From contig NZ_SMDQ01000030.1 of assembly GCF_012911975.1 (NCBI RefSeq), forward strand, positions 1 through 64,000: a stretch of DNA of 64,000 nucleotides, read 5' to 3'. This stretch comes from Nodosilinea sp. P-1105 (GTDB lineage: Bacteria; Cyanobacteriota; Cyanobacteriia; Phormidesmidales; Phormidesmidaceae). The notes beneath the pieces were generated by a model. It saw only the letters and a program-made list of their open reading frames with translations. It was not told the DNA's origin and did no database searches. Positions 24,042-33,351 of this stretch are shown here, piece after piece (the stretch's first letter is position 1; each line of letters begins with the position of its first letter). The translations under genes were made by a program, and so were the position numbers.

Positions 24042-25814
24042 ATGGGCAAAGGATTTGGACAACCAAAGGCGGTACCCACTCGCAATGTGACCCAGTTTAT
24101 GCGGGCTTTTGGCAAGTGCTATGCCAACGCTAAGGGAGATAAGCGACAGGTCGAGCAGTTTTTGCAGAAACACTTAGCCAAGCTAGATGAAAATCTGTTA
24201 GAAGCTTTACCCCAAGTGTTCCCTAAGCTATTGGCAGGTGGGCAGTTTGGGGACACGCAAAACGTTGCATCCTTATTTATCGCTTTTGGAAGCTCACTTT
24301 GGAAATTTCCGCTGGGCGATCGGGCTTTAAACCTGGAGTTGAGCATCGCAGCTTCTCAAGTTGCGTTGAAGGTATACCCTCGCAACGCGTTCCCAGAACA
24401 ATGGGCAGGGATACAAAACAATATTGGTAATGTCTACATTGATCGAATCTGTAGTGATAGAGCCGAAAACTTAGAGCAGGCTATTGCAGCGTATGAATTG
24501 GCACTTCAGGTCTACTCTCACGTCGCATTTCCACAAGAGTGGGCAACTACGCAAAATAATCTCGGAATTGCCTATCGCAACCGCATTCGAGGTAATAGAG
24601 CCGAGAATTTAGAACAGGCTATTGTGGCCTATGAATTGTCGCTTCAAGTTAGAACTCGCAGCGCATTTCCAGAAGAGTGGGCGATGACGCAAAATAATCT
24701 CGGCGCTGCCTACAGCGATCGCATTCGAGGTGATAGGGCCGAAAACTTAGAACAGGCGATTGCCACCTATGAGTTGGCGCTTCAGATTTACACCCGCGAT
24801 GCCTTTCCAGAAAAGTGGGCAGGGACGCAAAGTAATCTCGGCAGTGTCTATTGGGATCGCATTCGAGGCGATCGAGCCGAAAACTTAGAACAGTCGATTG
24901 CCGCCTATGAGTTGGCGCTTCAGATTTACACCCGCGATGCCTTTCCAGAAAACTGGGGAAGGTCGCAAAACAATCTCGGCAATATCTATCGCGATCGCAT
25001 TCGAGGGAATCCAGTCGAGAATTTAGAAAAAGCAGTGGAGGCTTACGAACTGGCAAACCATGTTTCTACTCGTGAAGCATTTCCTGAGGCCTGGGCTCGG
25101 CACCGAGGAAATTTAGCTGAAGCGCTAATAAAACGAGCCTCTCTTACAGAAAATCTAATTGACTTAGATACTGCTATTACCTTGCTTAAAAGAGCACTGG
25201 AGGTAGCTGTACCCGGCAGCCCAGATTTTGTCGATTCTCAGTATCGGCTGGGTAATGCCTTATCTCGCCGCTTTGAGCATAACCAAGATGCCAGCGACCT
25301 ACAAGATGCGTTGAATGCTTACACAAGGGCTCTAGATGTCATTAATCAAGAGCATTACGATCGCGCAAAAATTTGGCAGGCATTGCCTGCCACCCAGTCT
25401 GTTTTGGGTAGCCGCCTGGTACGCAAGGGGCAATGGCAAGAGGGGCTACAGCTCTTGCTCAACAGCGTCAGGCTGCTCAGCGAGGGGGATGACCACCTCG
25501 CCCATGCCAATGCGCTGTACCAAACCGGGCGCGCCCACGAAACCCTATCTGACTGGGATAATGCTCGTCTCTACTACCGCGACGCCCTGCGCCTGTACGA
25601 GCACCTCAACGATCCACCTGGCATTGCCAAAAGTCGTCACGGGTTGGGCAGTGTGTTGGCCTCCCAGGGTTATTTCAAAAAAGGCATGGCCCAGCTACAG
25701 CAAGCCCGCGACCTGTACCAGCAACTCGACAGACAAAACAGGGTAAAAGAAGTGGATAACCTTTACCAGGCGGCCCAGCGGGCAGAGCAGCAGCTGAGCG
25801 AGGTGCCTGCATGA
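24042..25814 (+). CDS. Tetratricopeptide-repeat protein, probable partner of the ATPase
   Basis: This 590-residue protein has an N-terminal helical part (residues 1-90) and at least five long repeats of about 44 residues. Each has the form AENLEQAIAAYELALQ then YTRDAFPEEWA then TQNNLG with an RIRG turn. Less regular TPRs follow to the end. The same repeat style occurs in cyanobacterial TPR-CHAT proteins and STAND sensors, but no CHAT or nucleotide-binding domain is present here. The DNA of two repeats (about 24746-24877 and 24878-25009) is nearly identical, indicating recent duplication. The ATG at 24042 is preferred over GTG at 24039. Its last codons overlap the ATPase start (ATGA at 25811-25814), implying coupled translation. 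Confidence 0.88.
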   Translation: MGKGFGQPKAVPTRNVTQFMRAFGKCYANAKGDKRQVEQFLQKHLAKLDENLLEALPQVFPKLLAGGQFGDTQNVASLFIAFGSSLWKFPLGDRALNLELSIAASQVALKVYPRNAFPEQWAGIQNNIGNVYIDRICSDRAENLEQAIAAYELALQVYSHVAFPQEWATTQNNLGIAYRNRIRGNRAENLEQAIVAYELSLQVRTRSAFPEEWAMTQNNLGAAYSDRIRGDRAENLEQAIATYELALQIYTRDAFPEKWAGTQSNLGSVYWDRIRGDRAENLEQSIAAYELALQIYTRDAFPENWGRSQNNLGNIYRDRIRGNPVENLEKAVEAYELANHVSTREAFPEAWARHRGNLAEALIKRASLTENLIDLDTAITLLKRALEVAVPGSPDFVDSQYRLGNALSRRFEHNQDASDLQDALNAYTRALDVINQEHYDRAKIWQALPATQSVLGSRLVRKGQWQEGLQLLLNSVRLLSEGDDHLAHANALYQTGRAHETLSDWDNARLYYRDALRLYEHLNDPPGIAKSRHGLGSVLASQGYFKKGMAQLQQARDLYQQLDRQNRVKEVDNLYQAAQRAEQQLSEVPA

Positions 25815-27073
25815 CTACCGCCGATGATATTTTTGATCAATCCACCAGCAACGTGCAGGGCCTGGGCCTGCGCGAAATTCCGTTTACCGAAAGCCCCCCT
25901 GACCTAGAAAGCGAAACACTACAGTACATCTTCACCGGGCGCGAAGAGGAGCTGCGCCGAGTGTTTAACCTGTTCCAAAGCCGGGAGCGGCGGCGGGTGT
26001 TGGTCTATGGCCGCATTGGCATTGGCAAAAGTGCCTTTTTGCGGGAGGTGCTGTCGGTCTTGCGCCGCAAGCGGCCACAGATGTTGACCGCCTATATTTC
26101 CCTACCCGCCGATCTCGACCTGGCCACCACTGCCCTGATTGCCGTTGCCCGCGAAATGGCCGACGATGAATGGGCCCAGCGCCAGCTCTACCAAATGGGG
26201 ATTCCGACCGCCAAAATTCTTAAAGAGCGCAGTGCAGAAGTAAGCGGCAGCCTGGGCATTGGCGGCAAAATTGCCGAGAAAGATCTACCGCTCACAAAGC
26301 CGCTCTACCCCACCGTCAGCCTCGATACCCTACTGGAGCGTGCCCAGGAAAAGTATCCCCAGGGCGTGGTCATCGCCATTGACGACCTGGACAAACGCAA
26401 CCCCAGTGCCGTTCGCCAGATGATGCACGACGCCCAGGGCATGTTGAAAGGGCGGGCCTGGTTCATGTTAACGGGGCACCCGATGGGCATTACGGGCGAT
26501 TTGTTGACCAGTGAGCGGGGGCTGTTTGACCTGCAACTGAAGCTGGAAGAACTCGATCAGCCCACCACCTACAGAATGCTGATCAACTACCTCAACAGCG
26601 CCCGCATCAACAACTCCTGCGCTGACCCCGACGATCCGCGATCGGTGCTGCCGTTTACCCCAGAGGCCGCCAAGCGCTTCTGCGAGGTATCTCTAGGCAA
26701 GCCCCGGCTGTTTAACCGGCTCGGTAACACCGTACTTGACACCGCTGCTAATATGCAGGTCACCTTGATTGACTCAGACGTATTGGCCCAGGGGCTAAAG
26801 GCGGCTGCCCCAGAACTAAGAGAACGGGCGGCCCTGAGCGTTCAAGAAGAACGAGTGCGAGCTTTTTTAGAGCAGCGCGGGCCAATTTCTGATGAAACCA
26901 TTACCTTCGAAGACCTGGAGCAGCTTGGCTTTAGGAGCTTTAGCGAGATTTTGCCGTTTCTAGAGCGACTAGAAGCCGCTGACCTGGCCCACCAACTTGA
27001 CCAGGACGACACCAAAGCCTTTGCCCCGATCGCGCTTCCACCTGCCATAGAGGATCAGTCAGTCGATCCGTAG
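25811..27073 (+). CDS. AAA+/STAND-like P-loop ATPase
   Basis: This 420-residue ATPase resembles the Orc1/Cdc6-like AAA_16 or STAND group. An FTGREEELRRVF box (residues 41-52) precedes Walker A GRIGIGKS (67-74). Walker B is VVIAIDDLD (186-194), a sensor-like segment WFMLTGHP follows, and a sensor-2-like GKPRLFNRLG lies near residue 300. Residues about 340-405 look like a winged-helix domain (VRAFLEQRGPISDETITFEDLEQLGFRSFSEILPFLERL). It has no effector domain of its own. The TPR protein, read in the overlapping frame upstream, could serve as its sensor, a split version of a STAND protein. A hairpin follows the stop. Confidence 0.85.
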   Translation: MTTADDIFDQSTSNVQGLGLREIPFTESPPDLESETLQYIFTGREEELRRVFNLFQSRERRRVLVYGRIGIGKSAFLREVLSVLRRKRPQMLTAYISLPADLDLATTALIAVAREMADDEWAQRQLYQMGIPTAKILKERSAEVSGSLGIGGKIAEKDLPLTKPLYPTVSLDTLLERAQEKYPQGVVIAIDDLDKRNPSAVRQMMHDAQGMLKGRAWFMLTGHPMGITGDLLTSERGLFDLQLKLEELDQPTTYRMLINYLNSARINNSCADPDDPRSVLPFTPEAAKRFCEVSLGKPRLFNRLGNTVLDTAANMQVTLIDSDVLAQGLKAAAPELRERAALSVQEERVRAFLEQRGPISDETITFEDLEQLGFRSFSEILPFLERLEAADLAHQLDQDDTKAFAPIALPPAIEDQSVDP

Positions 27074-27085
27074 ATTATGCCTATC

Positions 27086-27109
27086 GTGCCAATGCTATAG
27101 CGTTGGCAC
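27086..27109 (+). terminator. Hairpin after the ATPase gene
   Basis: The arms GTGCCAATGC (27086-27095) and GCGTTGGCAC (27100-27109) pair over 10 bp with one T-G wobble around a TATA loop, 12 bases after the stop. No T-run follows, so it may stabilise the 3' end or pause transcription rather than terminate intrinsically. Confidence 0.5.
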
Positions 27110-27267
27110 CACCTCCCTGAGCGTCCCTGCGCTGAGTAGTAGAAGCACCATCGTGGGTATTCCAGGCCGTGCCCTTGCCCCTGTGGAATACGGGAAGAGT
27201 TATTGTCCAGTTGTAATGGTATTCCCATTTCTAGCGACAAGTTTCTAGCGACAAGCCAGAGATTCCC

Positions 27268-27408
27268 ATGCTGCCAACCGCGATCGCCATCCCTGACAAA
27301 GCCACCCCCCTCCTGTTTGAAGGGCTCACCTGGAGAGAGTTCAAAGCGATTGAGCAACTGCTAGATCGCCCTGGCTATCGGCTCTCATTTTGGAGGCGCA
27401 TTCCTTAA
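27268..27408 (+). pseudogene. Truncated Uma2 family gene (N-terminal fragment)
   Basis: ATG at 27268 opens a 46-residue frame starting MLPTAIAIPDKATPLLFEG, followed by LTWREFKAIEQLL and GYRLSF. This is the typical N-terminus of an Uma2/DUF820 protein. After SF, where relatives continue LDG and the catalytic core, the frame changes to WRRIP and stops at 27406-27408. The rest of the gene is missing, and the mgtE 3' end begins 11 bases later. It is therefore a deletion remnant. A short tandem duplication (TTTCTAGCGACAAG) lies just upstream. Confidence 0.7.
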
Positions 27409-27419
27409 ACCTTCACCAG

Positions 27420-28796
27420 CTAAATATTCAACAACGCCGTAGCAATACTGAGGTAGATAAAGATGCCCAGAATGTCCACCACGGTGGTAATAAACGGCGC
27501 TGACATCAACGCTGGGTCAAAGCCCATGGCGTTAAAGAGAAACGGTAGCGCCGCCCCGGTGGTGGCGGCAATTACGGCAATGGCCAACAAACTAATGCCG
27601 ACGGTTATTCCCACCTGAACCTGCCCCATCAGCACATAGGCCAACACAATTACGGCGACACCTAAGAGAATGCCTAACATGCCACCCGCCAGAGTCTCGC
27701 GCAAAACCACCCAGAGGGGTTTGCGGTTTTTCAGTTCGTCGGTGCTGAGGCCGCGAATCACCACTGTCGAGGACTGAGCCCCCACATTGCCGCCGGTATC
27801 AATCAGCAGGGGGGTAAAGAAGGCTAGGGCCACCACCTCGTCCAAAATTTCTTCAAAGTTACTCATCACAAAAATGGTGAGGGTGTTGGTCAGCAGCAGT
27901 ACCGATAACCAGGGAATCCGCTTGCGGGTCACCGACAACAGGCTGGACTGAAAGTAGTTTTTGCCTTCGCTGCGCACTGCCCCCATGGTGTAAATGTCTT
28001 CGGTGGCCTCGATTTGCAACACGTCCATGGCATCGTCAACGGTCATCACCCCCACCAGGGTGCGCTGCCGATCGACAATCGGTAGGGCCACCAGGTCATA
28101 GCGCTGGATCAGCTGGGCGGCTTCTTCTTGGTCGGTATCGGTCTGGGCGTAGACCACGTTGGGGTTCATCACCGCCGCTAGGGTTTGGTTGGGGTCCGCC
28201 AGCAGCAGGTCGCGCATGGAGGCAACCCCCGTCAGCACCTGGTTGGCATCGGTGACATAGATGTAGTAGCTAACTTCGCGATCGCGGGCTAGGCTGCGCA
28301 CCTGTTCAGCCGCTTCTGCCACCGTCCAGTGGTCTTCTAAGGAAATATATTCTGGGGTCATCAGCCGACCAGCGGTCTCTGGCTGGTAGCCCAACAACTG
28401 GGAGGTGACCTGCCGTTCCTCTGGGGACATTTGGGCTAAAATCGGCCGCACCATTTGCGGCGGCAGTTCGTCAAACAATTCGGCCCGGTCATCGGGGGCC
28501 ATGGTATTGACAATTTCCAGAATTTCCTGCGCCTGAAACTCCTGGATCAGGGTTTCCTGCATATCTGTGGAAAAGTACTCATACACCTCTACCGCTTTCG
28601 CCCGAGGCAAGAGCCGAAAGGCGACCAGTTGCATGGTCTGGGGCAACCCTTCTAAGGCTTCGGCAATATCGACCGATTGAACTGGAACGAGTAGGGCTTT
28701 GGCCCCGTCATAGTTTCGTTGCTCCAGCAACAGTTTTAGCTGTTCGGTAACAATTTCCCGTAGTTCTAGGGTAGAAGGGCGATCGGCGGCTGTCAT
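27420..28796 (-). CDS. mgtE: Magnesium transporter MgtE
   Basis: This 458-residue channel-type Mg2+ transporter has the standard layout. An N-terminal superhelical domain covers residues 1-130 (LEGLPQTMQLVAFRLLPRAKAVEVYEYF). Two CBS domains follow at about 130-250 (RLMTPEYISLEDHWTVAEAA...VALPIVDRQRTLVGVMTVDDAMDV). A membrane domain of five helices starts near residue 290 (IPWLSVLLLTNTLTIFVMSNFEEI). The Mg-pore segment LIDTGGNVGAQSSTVVIRGL is intact. Gating by cytosolic Mg2+ is known for the family. The ATG at 28796 (MTAADRPS) is chosen over one at 28835. Confidence 0.95.
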   Translation of the reverse strand: MTAADRPSTLELREIVTEQLKLLLEQRNYDGAKALLVPVQSVDIAEALEGLPQTMQLVAFRLLPRAKAVEVYEYFSTDMQETLIQEFQAQEILEIVNTMAPDDRAELFDELPPQMVRPILAQMSPEERQVTSQLLGYQPETAGRLMTPEYISLEDHWTVAEAAEQVRSLARDREVSYYIYVTDANQVLTGVASMRDLLLADPNQTLAAVMNPNVVYAQTDTDQEEAAQLIQRYDLVALPIVDRQRTLVGVMTVDDAMDVLQIEATEDIYTMGAVRSEGKNYFQSSLLSVTRKRIPWLSVLLLTNTLTIFVMSNFEEILDEVVALAFFTPLLIDTGGNVGAQSSTVVIRGLSTDELKNRKPLWVVLRETLAGGMLGILLGVAVIVLAYVLMGQVQVGITVGISLLAIAVIAATTGAALPFLFNAMGFDPALMSAPFITTVVDILGIFIYLSIATALLNI

Positions 28797-28971
28797 CGAC
28801 TGAGTAACCTCAACAACGTTGATAGCGTACAGCAAGATTGAGCAAACGTCTTGTTTCGCCAGCTACCTGGAAATACTGGATATAGCGGCTCCCCTCAGAG
28901 CACCCTGTGATTCGTCGGTAGAATAAACATAACCAAGGTTAAGAACCAAGTAACTGGGGATATGATTCCTG

Positions 28972-30141
28972 ATGGTGCAGCGTCCCATCTACTTAGACAG
29001 CCATGCCACCACCCCGGTAGACCCACGGGTCTTAGAGGCCATGTTGCCGTTTTTTACAGAGCACTTCGGCAACCCGGCTAGCCTCACCCACAGCTATGGC
29101 TGGGAAGCAGAGGCCGCCGTCCAGCACGCTCGGGAAACCCTGGCGATGGCCATCAACGCCAGCCCCGAGGAAATTGTCTTGACCAGCGGGGCCACGGAGG
29201 CCAACAACCTGGCGATCAAGGGGGTGGCAGAAGCTTACCTCAGCAAAGGACGGCACATCGTAACGGTGCAGACCGAGCACAATGCCGTGCTTGATCCCTG
29301 CGCCTACCTGGAAAAGCTGGGGTTTGAGGTAACCTACCTGCCGGTGCAGCCCGATGGTCTGGTTAACCTGGCCCAGCTGGCCCAGGCCCTGCGGGATGAC
29401 ACGGTACTGGTGTCGGTGATGGCCGCCAACAATGAAATTGGGGTATTGCAACCCCTGGCTGACATTGGGGCCCTATGCCGCGATCGCGCCATTTTGTTCC
29501 ACAGCGACGCGGCCCAAGCCATCGGCAAAATCCCCCTGGATGTGCAGGCCATGGCCGTTGACCTGCTCTCGCTGACCGCCCACAAGGTCTATGGTCCCAA
29601 GGGCATTGGTGCCCTTTACGTGCGGCGGCGTAACCCGAGGGTGACGGTGGCGGCCCAGCTCCATGGGGGCGGCCATGAGCGGGGAATGCGATCGGGCACC
29701 CTGTATACCCCCCAAATTGTCGGGTTTGCCAAGGCGGTGGAGCTGGGGCTGGCGGATATGGCAAGGGAGGGCGATCGCCTGACTCACCTACGCCATAGCC
29801 TATGGCATCAGCTCCAACCCCTGGGGGGCCTCCACCTAAACGGTCACCCGAGCCAGCGCCTACCCGGCAACCTGAATGTCAGTGTCGCAGGGGTTGATGG
29901 TCAGGCCCTACTGCTGGGGCTGCGATCCACCGTGGCTCTTTCTTCGGGGGCCGCCTGTAGCACCGCCAGTACCGCCCCCTCCCATGTGCTCAAAGCCCTG
30001 GGCCGGGACGATAGATTAGCCTATGCTTCCCTGCGGTTTGGCCTGGGCCGCTGGACCACCGAGGCCGAGATTGACCAGGTGGCGACGGCGGTGATGGCGA
30101 CGGTGCAGGCCCTACGGACCAAGACCCTAGTAAGCCAGTAG
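28972..30141 (+). CDS. Cysteine desulfurase (NifS/IscS-like)
   Basis: This 389-residue PLP enzyme releases sulfur from cysteine as a persulfide for Fe-S cluster, thiocofactor or tRNA modification. The N-terminus YLDSHATTPVDPRVLEAMLPFF is typical of class I desulfurases. PLP contacts are His103 (TEHNAV) and Lys205 (SLTAHKVYGPKG), and the persulfide cysteine is Cys329 in the loop SSGAACSTAS. RFGLGRWTTEAEID closes the protein. No IscU/SufE-like partner is adjacent. It is divergent from mgtE across about 175 bases. Confidence 0.95.
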   Translation: MVQRPIYLDSHATTPVDPRVLEAMLPFFTEHFGNPASLTHSYGWEAEAAVQHARETLAMAINASPEEIVLTSGATEANNLAIKGVAEAYLSKGRHIVTVQTEHNAVLDPCAYLEKLGFEVTYLPVQPDGLVNLAQLAQALRDDTVLVSVMAANNEIGVLQPLADIGALCRDRAILFHSDAAQAIGKIPLDVQAMAVDLLSLTAHKVYGPKGIGALYVRRRNPRVTVAAQLHGGGHERGMRSGTLYTPQIVGFAKAVELGLADMAREGDRLTHLRHSLWHQLQPLGGLHLNGHPSQRLPGNLNVSVAGVDGQALLLGLRSTVALSSGAACSTASTAPSHVLKALGRDDRLAYASLRFGLGRWTTEAEIDQVATAVMATVQALRTKTLVSQ

Positions 30142-30172
30142 ATATCTGCCTTCTGCCTTCTGCCTTTCTCCC

Positions 30173-33106
30173 CTAGTCCCTTAACGGCACCAGGGTACCC
30201 GTAGAGACATCCAGGTCATAGATGCCCTCGGCGTGGGCCGGGATCTCGAAGCTGGCCACGGGCTCTGGTCGCCCCAGCAGGCGAATCTCGTAGCGACCTG
30301 GGGTCAATCCCATCACCGCAAACCGGCCCACCCGGTTGGTAAACAGGGGTTGGGCTTCCCACTGAGGATCTGACAGCGACACCACTTCCCCCGCCTGGAG
30401 CCCAATCGGCTCACCCGCTTCATCCCGCAGCACCCCCCGCAGAAAGACCGTGGCTTCGGTGCCCGCCATGATTACGGTGCCGCTGCGATAGGTGGGCAGG
30501 ATCACATGGTTGTCGGGGCCGAGGTCATAGCCCAGGGGAGCCTCCGGGGCCTCTAAGCGCACCCGCGACACATAGTAGGGGGAGACATCGGGCAACACCG
30601 CTGGCCCCAGCCCATCGGCCACGGCCCCATAGCCCCTAGAAGACGGATTAACCCCAATGGTCTGCCCTCGCCAGCGATCGCGGGGCACCACCATCACAAA
30701 GCTATTGTTAATCGGTCGGGACCAGCTGACATGGCCATCGGCAAAGGCCAGGGCGGTGCCAAAGGTGAGGCGGGTATTGGCGGTGGTGTCGGCCTGGTTA
30801 GGCCAGGCGATTTCCTGGGTGAGGCCAGTGTCAAACCGGTAGTCGGTGTAGTTGAGCCGCCCGGTGAGGGTGTAGCCCTGGCTGTTGCGGTTCAAATCCA
30901 CGGAAGGTCTGGGGCTTTGCAGACGGCGATCGGGGCTATGGCGCCAGGAGAGTCGGTTACTCATGTCGTTGGTGTTGCTAAGGTTGGTGTTGAGGCCCAC
31001 CGACTGACGGCCCTGGGTGATCAGCCAGTTCACCCCCAAAAAGGCCCTCAGGTCCTCTTGCCCCTGGGCATTGCGACCATAGCTGAGGTTGACATTGCCC
31101 CGCAGCCCCTGACCCAGGGACCGGGACAGTCCCAGGTTGAGATTGTAGGTATCGGGTACCTCTCGACCCAGCTGGTAGCTACCGCTGAGGTTGGCCAAGG
31201 TATCGCCAAAGATTCGCTGGCTGTAGGTGGCGGATAAATCCAGGCGGGTGTTGCTGGGGGTGGAGGAGCTGAGGGTCGTGAACCGATCGCTGCGGTACTC
31301 TGCCGCGACCCGAAAGGTGCGATGGGTGGGATCGTGGCGATCGCGGGGCAACTCGTACTGGGCGCGCAGGGCCGCCCCAATCCCCACCTCGCTGTGGTGG
31401 CTGGCGGCCACGGCCCAGGCAAAATTACCGGCGGTGGTGGCCCACACCCCATCGGTTTCCAGCAGCTGAAACGACGGTGTTGCCTGGAGGTAGCCCCCCA
31501 GGGTGAGGTCATCCCTGGCCCCCCAGCGATGGGCCAAGGAGAGCACCGGCGTATCCCACTGATACTGTCGCCCGCCCCCCCCAGAGCCCGAGGGAAAACC
31601 CAAATTGTAAGAAAACTGTTGCAACCCAGGGGCCAACAAATTTCCGGCCAGGGCCGCCGAAAAGTTGAGCCGCTGCACCTGGCCCAGGTCATCGGTGATA
31701 ATCAACTGCACATCGTTGGTGCCAGTGCTGAGGGGCAGGTTGCGAATGTCCTGGGGACCGGGTTGCAGGCGCAGTTGCTGCACCCGCGAGCCATTGATAA
31801 ACACCTCCACGGTGGCAGGCCGCTCCAGGAAAAACGTGTATTCCCCGGTGGGGCGGGTAATTCGGTAGGGCTGTAGGGCATAGTTGCGAGAGGCTGAAAT
31901 CCCCGCCATGGGCACCACCGTTTGGAAGGTACCCGTCACCGGAATCGATAGATCCCCCAGCACATAGCGAATGGCCTGGGTGGTGTCATCCCGCACCAGC
32001 CGCACATCCCCCCGGCTAAACCCCTGGGGTCGGCCTTCCACCCAGTTGCCGCTACCCTCCAGCACCCAGCCGGAAATATTCAGCGCTCCATCCAGAGCCA
32101 GATTCAGGGGTTGCCGCCCCGTCCCCGACCAGGCGATGTTTTGCCCAGCCCGCAGGTTGACGTAGCCACTGACGGTGCTCGTGGGCAGGGTCTCGGCGGC
32201 TTCCGGCGGTAGGCCAAACTGGTTGATTACATTGGTTTGTCGCAGGGCCGGGGGAATTTGGATATACAACTCCAGGCGGCTGGGGTCAAAGATCACCGCC
32301 AGGCCCACCTGCCGCAGACTTTCCACCGCCAAAAACCCGTCTTCATCGATCGCCGCCTCTAGCTGCCCCTGCACCTCGGGTTGGAGGATGGCCCTGGTGC
32401 GATCGAGCACCGCCCTACCCTGCACCCGTTGGGCCGTTTCCCCAGCAATGTCCACCACCGCCTGTCCCTGGGCCTGATCATTGATAAACAACGGCACCGC
32501 GATCGCCTGGGCCTGGGGCCGAGGCCGCCCAAAAATCCGCTCGAACAGTTCATCCTCCGTTTCCGCCGATTGCTCCGTTGATGGCTCAGGCGATGCTGGG
32601 GTTGCTGGCTCTGGCTCTGGAGTATTTTCTGGGGCCTCCTCCGGCCCATCCCCCCCCAGATCGGTCCCCAGGTCGTTAGGTCCCTCAGCCAATACCAAAG
32701 CCTCGCCCGAGGGGGGCGGAGTCAGTACCGGCGTGGGCGGGGCGATCTGGGGTTTGGGGTTCCAGGCGATCGCCGGGCTAGGCGATTCAGGCGATTCAAC
32801 TGAAGCAACGGGGGCGACGGGGGCGATGGGAGTCGGTACATCTGTCCCTGTGGCTGATTTAGGCAGCGGCGCAGCGGCCTGCACCACCGACGTCGGTAGG
32901 GGCTGGTGGCTGGTGGAAAAACTCGGCAATGGAGAGGCCGCCAGCGTCACACTAGCGGCCTCAGGAGCTGTTCCTGATCGATCAGGGGCAGCGGCCATCA
33001 GCCGAGGAGACCGGTCGGTGATGGATACTTGGGGGGGTGGCTCGACCTCTGGGACCACTGGGTTGGCCAGGGGAGAGGCCGTGGTGAGCAAGAGGGGGGT
33101 GAACAC
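30173..33106 (-). CDS. Fimbrial outer-membrane usher protein
   Basis: This 977-residue protein is the usher of a chaperone-usher pilus: an outer-membrane beta-barrel that receives chaperone-subunit complexes and extrudes the fibre. Family features include VLGDLSIPVTGTFQTVVPMAGISASRNYALQPY, then PTGEYTFFLERPATVEVFINGSRVQQLRLQPGPQDIRNLPLSTGTNDVQLIITDDLG, barrel strands to about residue 860, and a C-terminal beta domain (VGRFAVMGLTPGRYEIRL). Residues about 20-230 form an unusual Pro/Ala/Ser-rich extension before the usher N-domain. The start is a GTG at 33104-33106, preceded by a C-rich tract. The chaperone gene lies 245 bases upstream. Confidence 0.9.
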   Translation of the reverse strand: MFTPLLLTTASPLANPVVPEVEPPPQVSITDRSPRLMAAAPDRSGTAPEAASVTLAASPLPSFSTSHQPLPTSVVQAAAPLPKSATGTDVPTPIAPVAPVASVESPESPSPAIAWNPKPQIAPPTPVLTPPPSGEALVLAEGPNDLGTDLGGDGPEEAPENTPEPEPATPASPEPSTEQSAETEDELFERIFGRPRPQAQAIAVPLFINDQAQGQAVVDIAGETAQRVQGRAVLDRTRAILQPEVQGQLEAAIDEDGFLAVESLRQVGLAVIFDPSRLELYIQIPPALRQTNVINQFGLPPEAAETLPTSTVSGYVNLRAGQNIAWSGTGRQPLNLALDGALNISGWVLEGSGNWVEGRPQGFSRGDVRLVRDDTTQAIRYVLGDLSIPVTGTFQTVVPMAGISASRNYALQPYRITRPTGEYTFFLERPATVEVFINGSRVQQLRLQPGPQDIRNLPLSTGTNDVQLIITDDLGQVQRLNFSAALAGNLLAPGLQQFSYNLGFPSGSGGGGRQYQWDTPVLSLAHRWGARDDLTLGGYLQATPSFQLLETDGVWATTAGNFAWAVAASHHSEVGIGAALRAQYELPRDRHDPTHRTFRVAAEYRSDRFTTLSSSTPSNTRLDLSATYSQRIFGDTLANLSGSYQLGREVPDTYNLNLGLSRSLGQGLRGNVNLSYGRNAQGQEDLRAFLGVNWLITQGRQSVGLNTNLSNTNDMSNRLSWRHSPDRRLQSPRPSVDLNRNSQGYTLTGRLNYTDYRFDTGLTQEIAWPNQADTTANTRLTFGTALAFADGHVSWSRPINNSFVMVVPRDRWRGQTIGVNPSSRGYGAVADGLGPAVLPDVSPYYVSRVRLEAPEAPLGYDLGPDNHVILPTYRSGTVIMAGTEATVFLRGVLRDEAGEPIGLQAGEVVSLSDPQWEAQPLFTNRVGRFAVMGLTPGRYEIRLLGRPEPVASFEIPAHAEGIYDLDVSTGTLVPLRD

Positions 33107-33211
33107 GGGGAGGGGGAGGGGGGGAGGGGGGTGGATGGGTGGATGGGTGGATGGGGAGATGGGGAGAGGGGGGGGTGGGGGAGAATTTTGAATTTTGAGG
33201 TGGGGGGTGTT

Positions 33212-33344
33212 GGGGCAGACCTGGGTGTCTGTCCTGGCGGGGAATTGTGGAAAGGGGTGGTAGGGGCAGACCTGGGTGTCTGCCCTGGCGGGGAATTGTG
33301 GGTGAGGGCGGTGTTGTAGGGGCAGACCTGGGTGTCTGCCCTGG
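33212..33344. repeat. Three tandem copies of a hairpin repeat
   Basis: GGGGCAGACCTGGGTGTCTG followed by (C/T)CCTGG occurs at 33212, 33263 and 33319. The first two copies continue CGGGGAATTGTGG. Each copy is a hairpin, GGGCAGAC pairing with GTCTGCCC. The array lies within the pilus operon, between the chaperone and the usher genes. Confidence 0.75.
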
Positions 33345-33351
33345 TGGGTGG

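Noticed and set aside
24460-25010. Regular 132-base DNA repeats resembling an array
   Set aside because: The repeats are in frame and encode TPR units. Unit length, lack of unique spacers and coding context exclude CRISPR.
32481-33191. Plus-strand frame (236 codons) over the usher N-terminus
   Set aside because: It is low-complexity Gly/Ser/Ala, antisense to the Pro-rich extension of the usher, and ends in GGGTGGATGG repeats.
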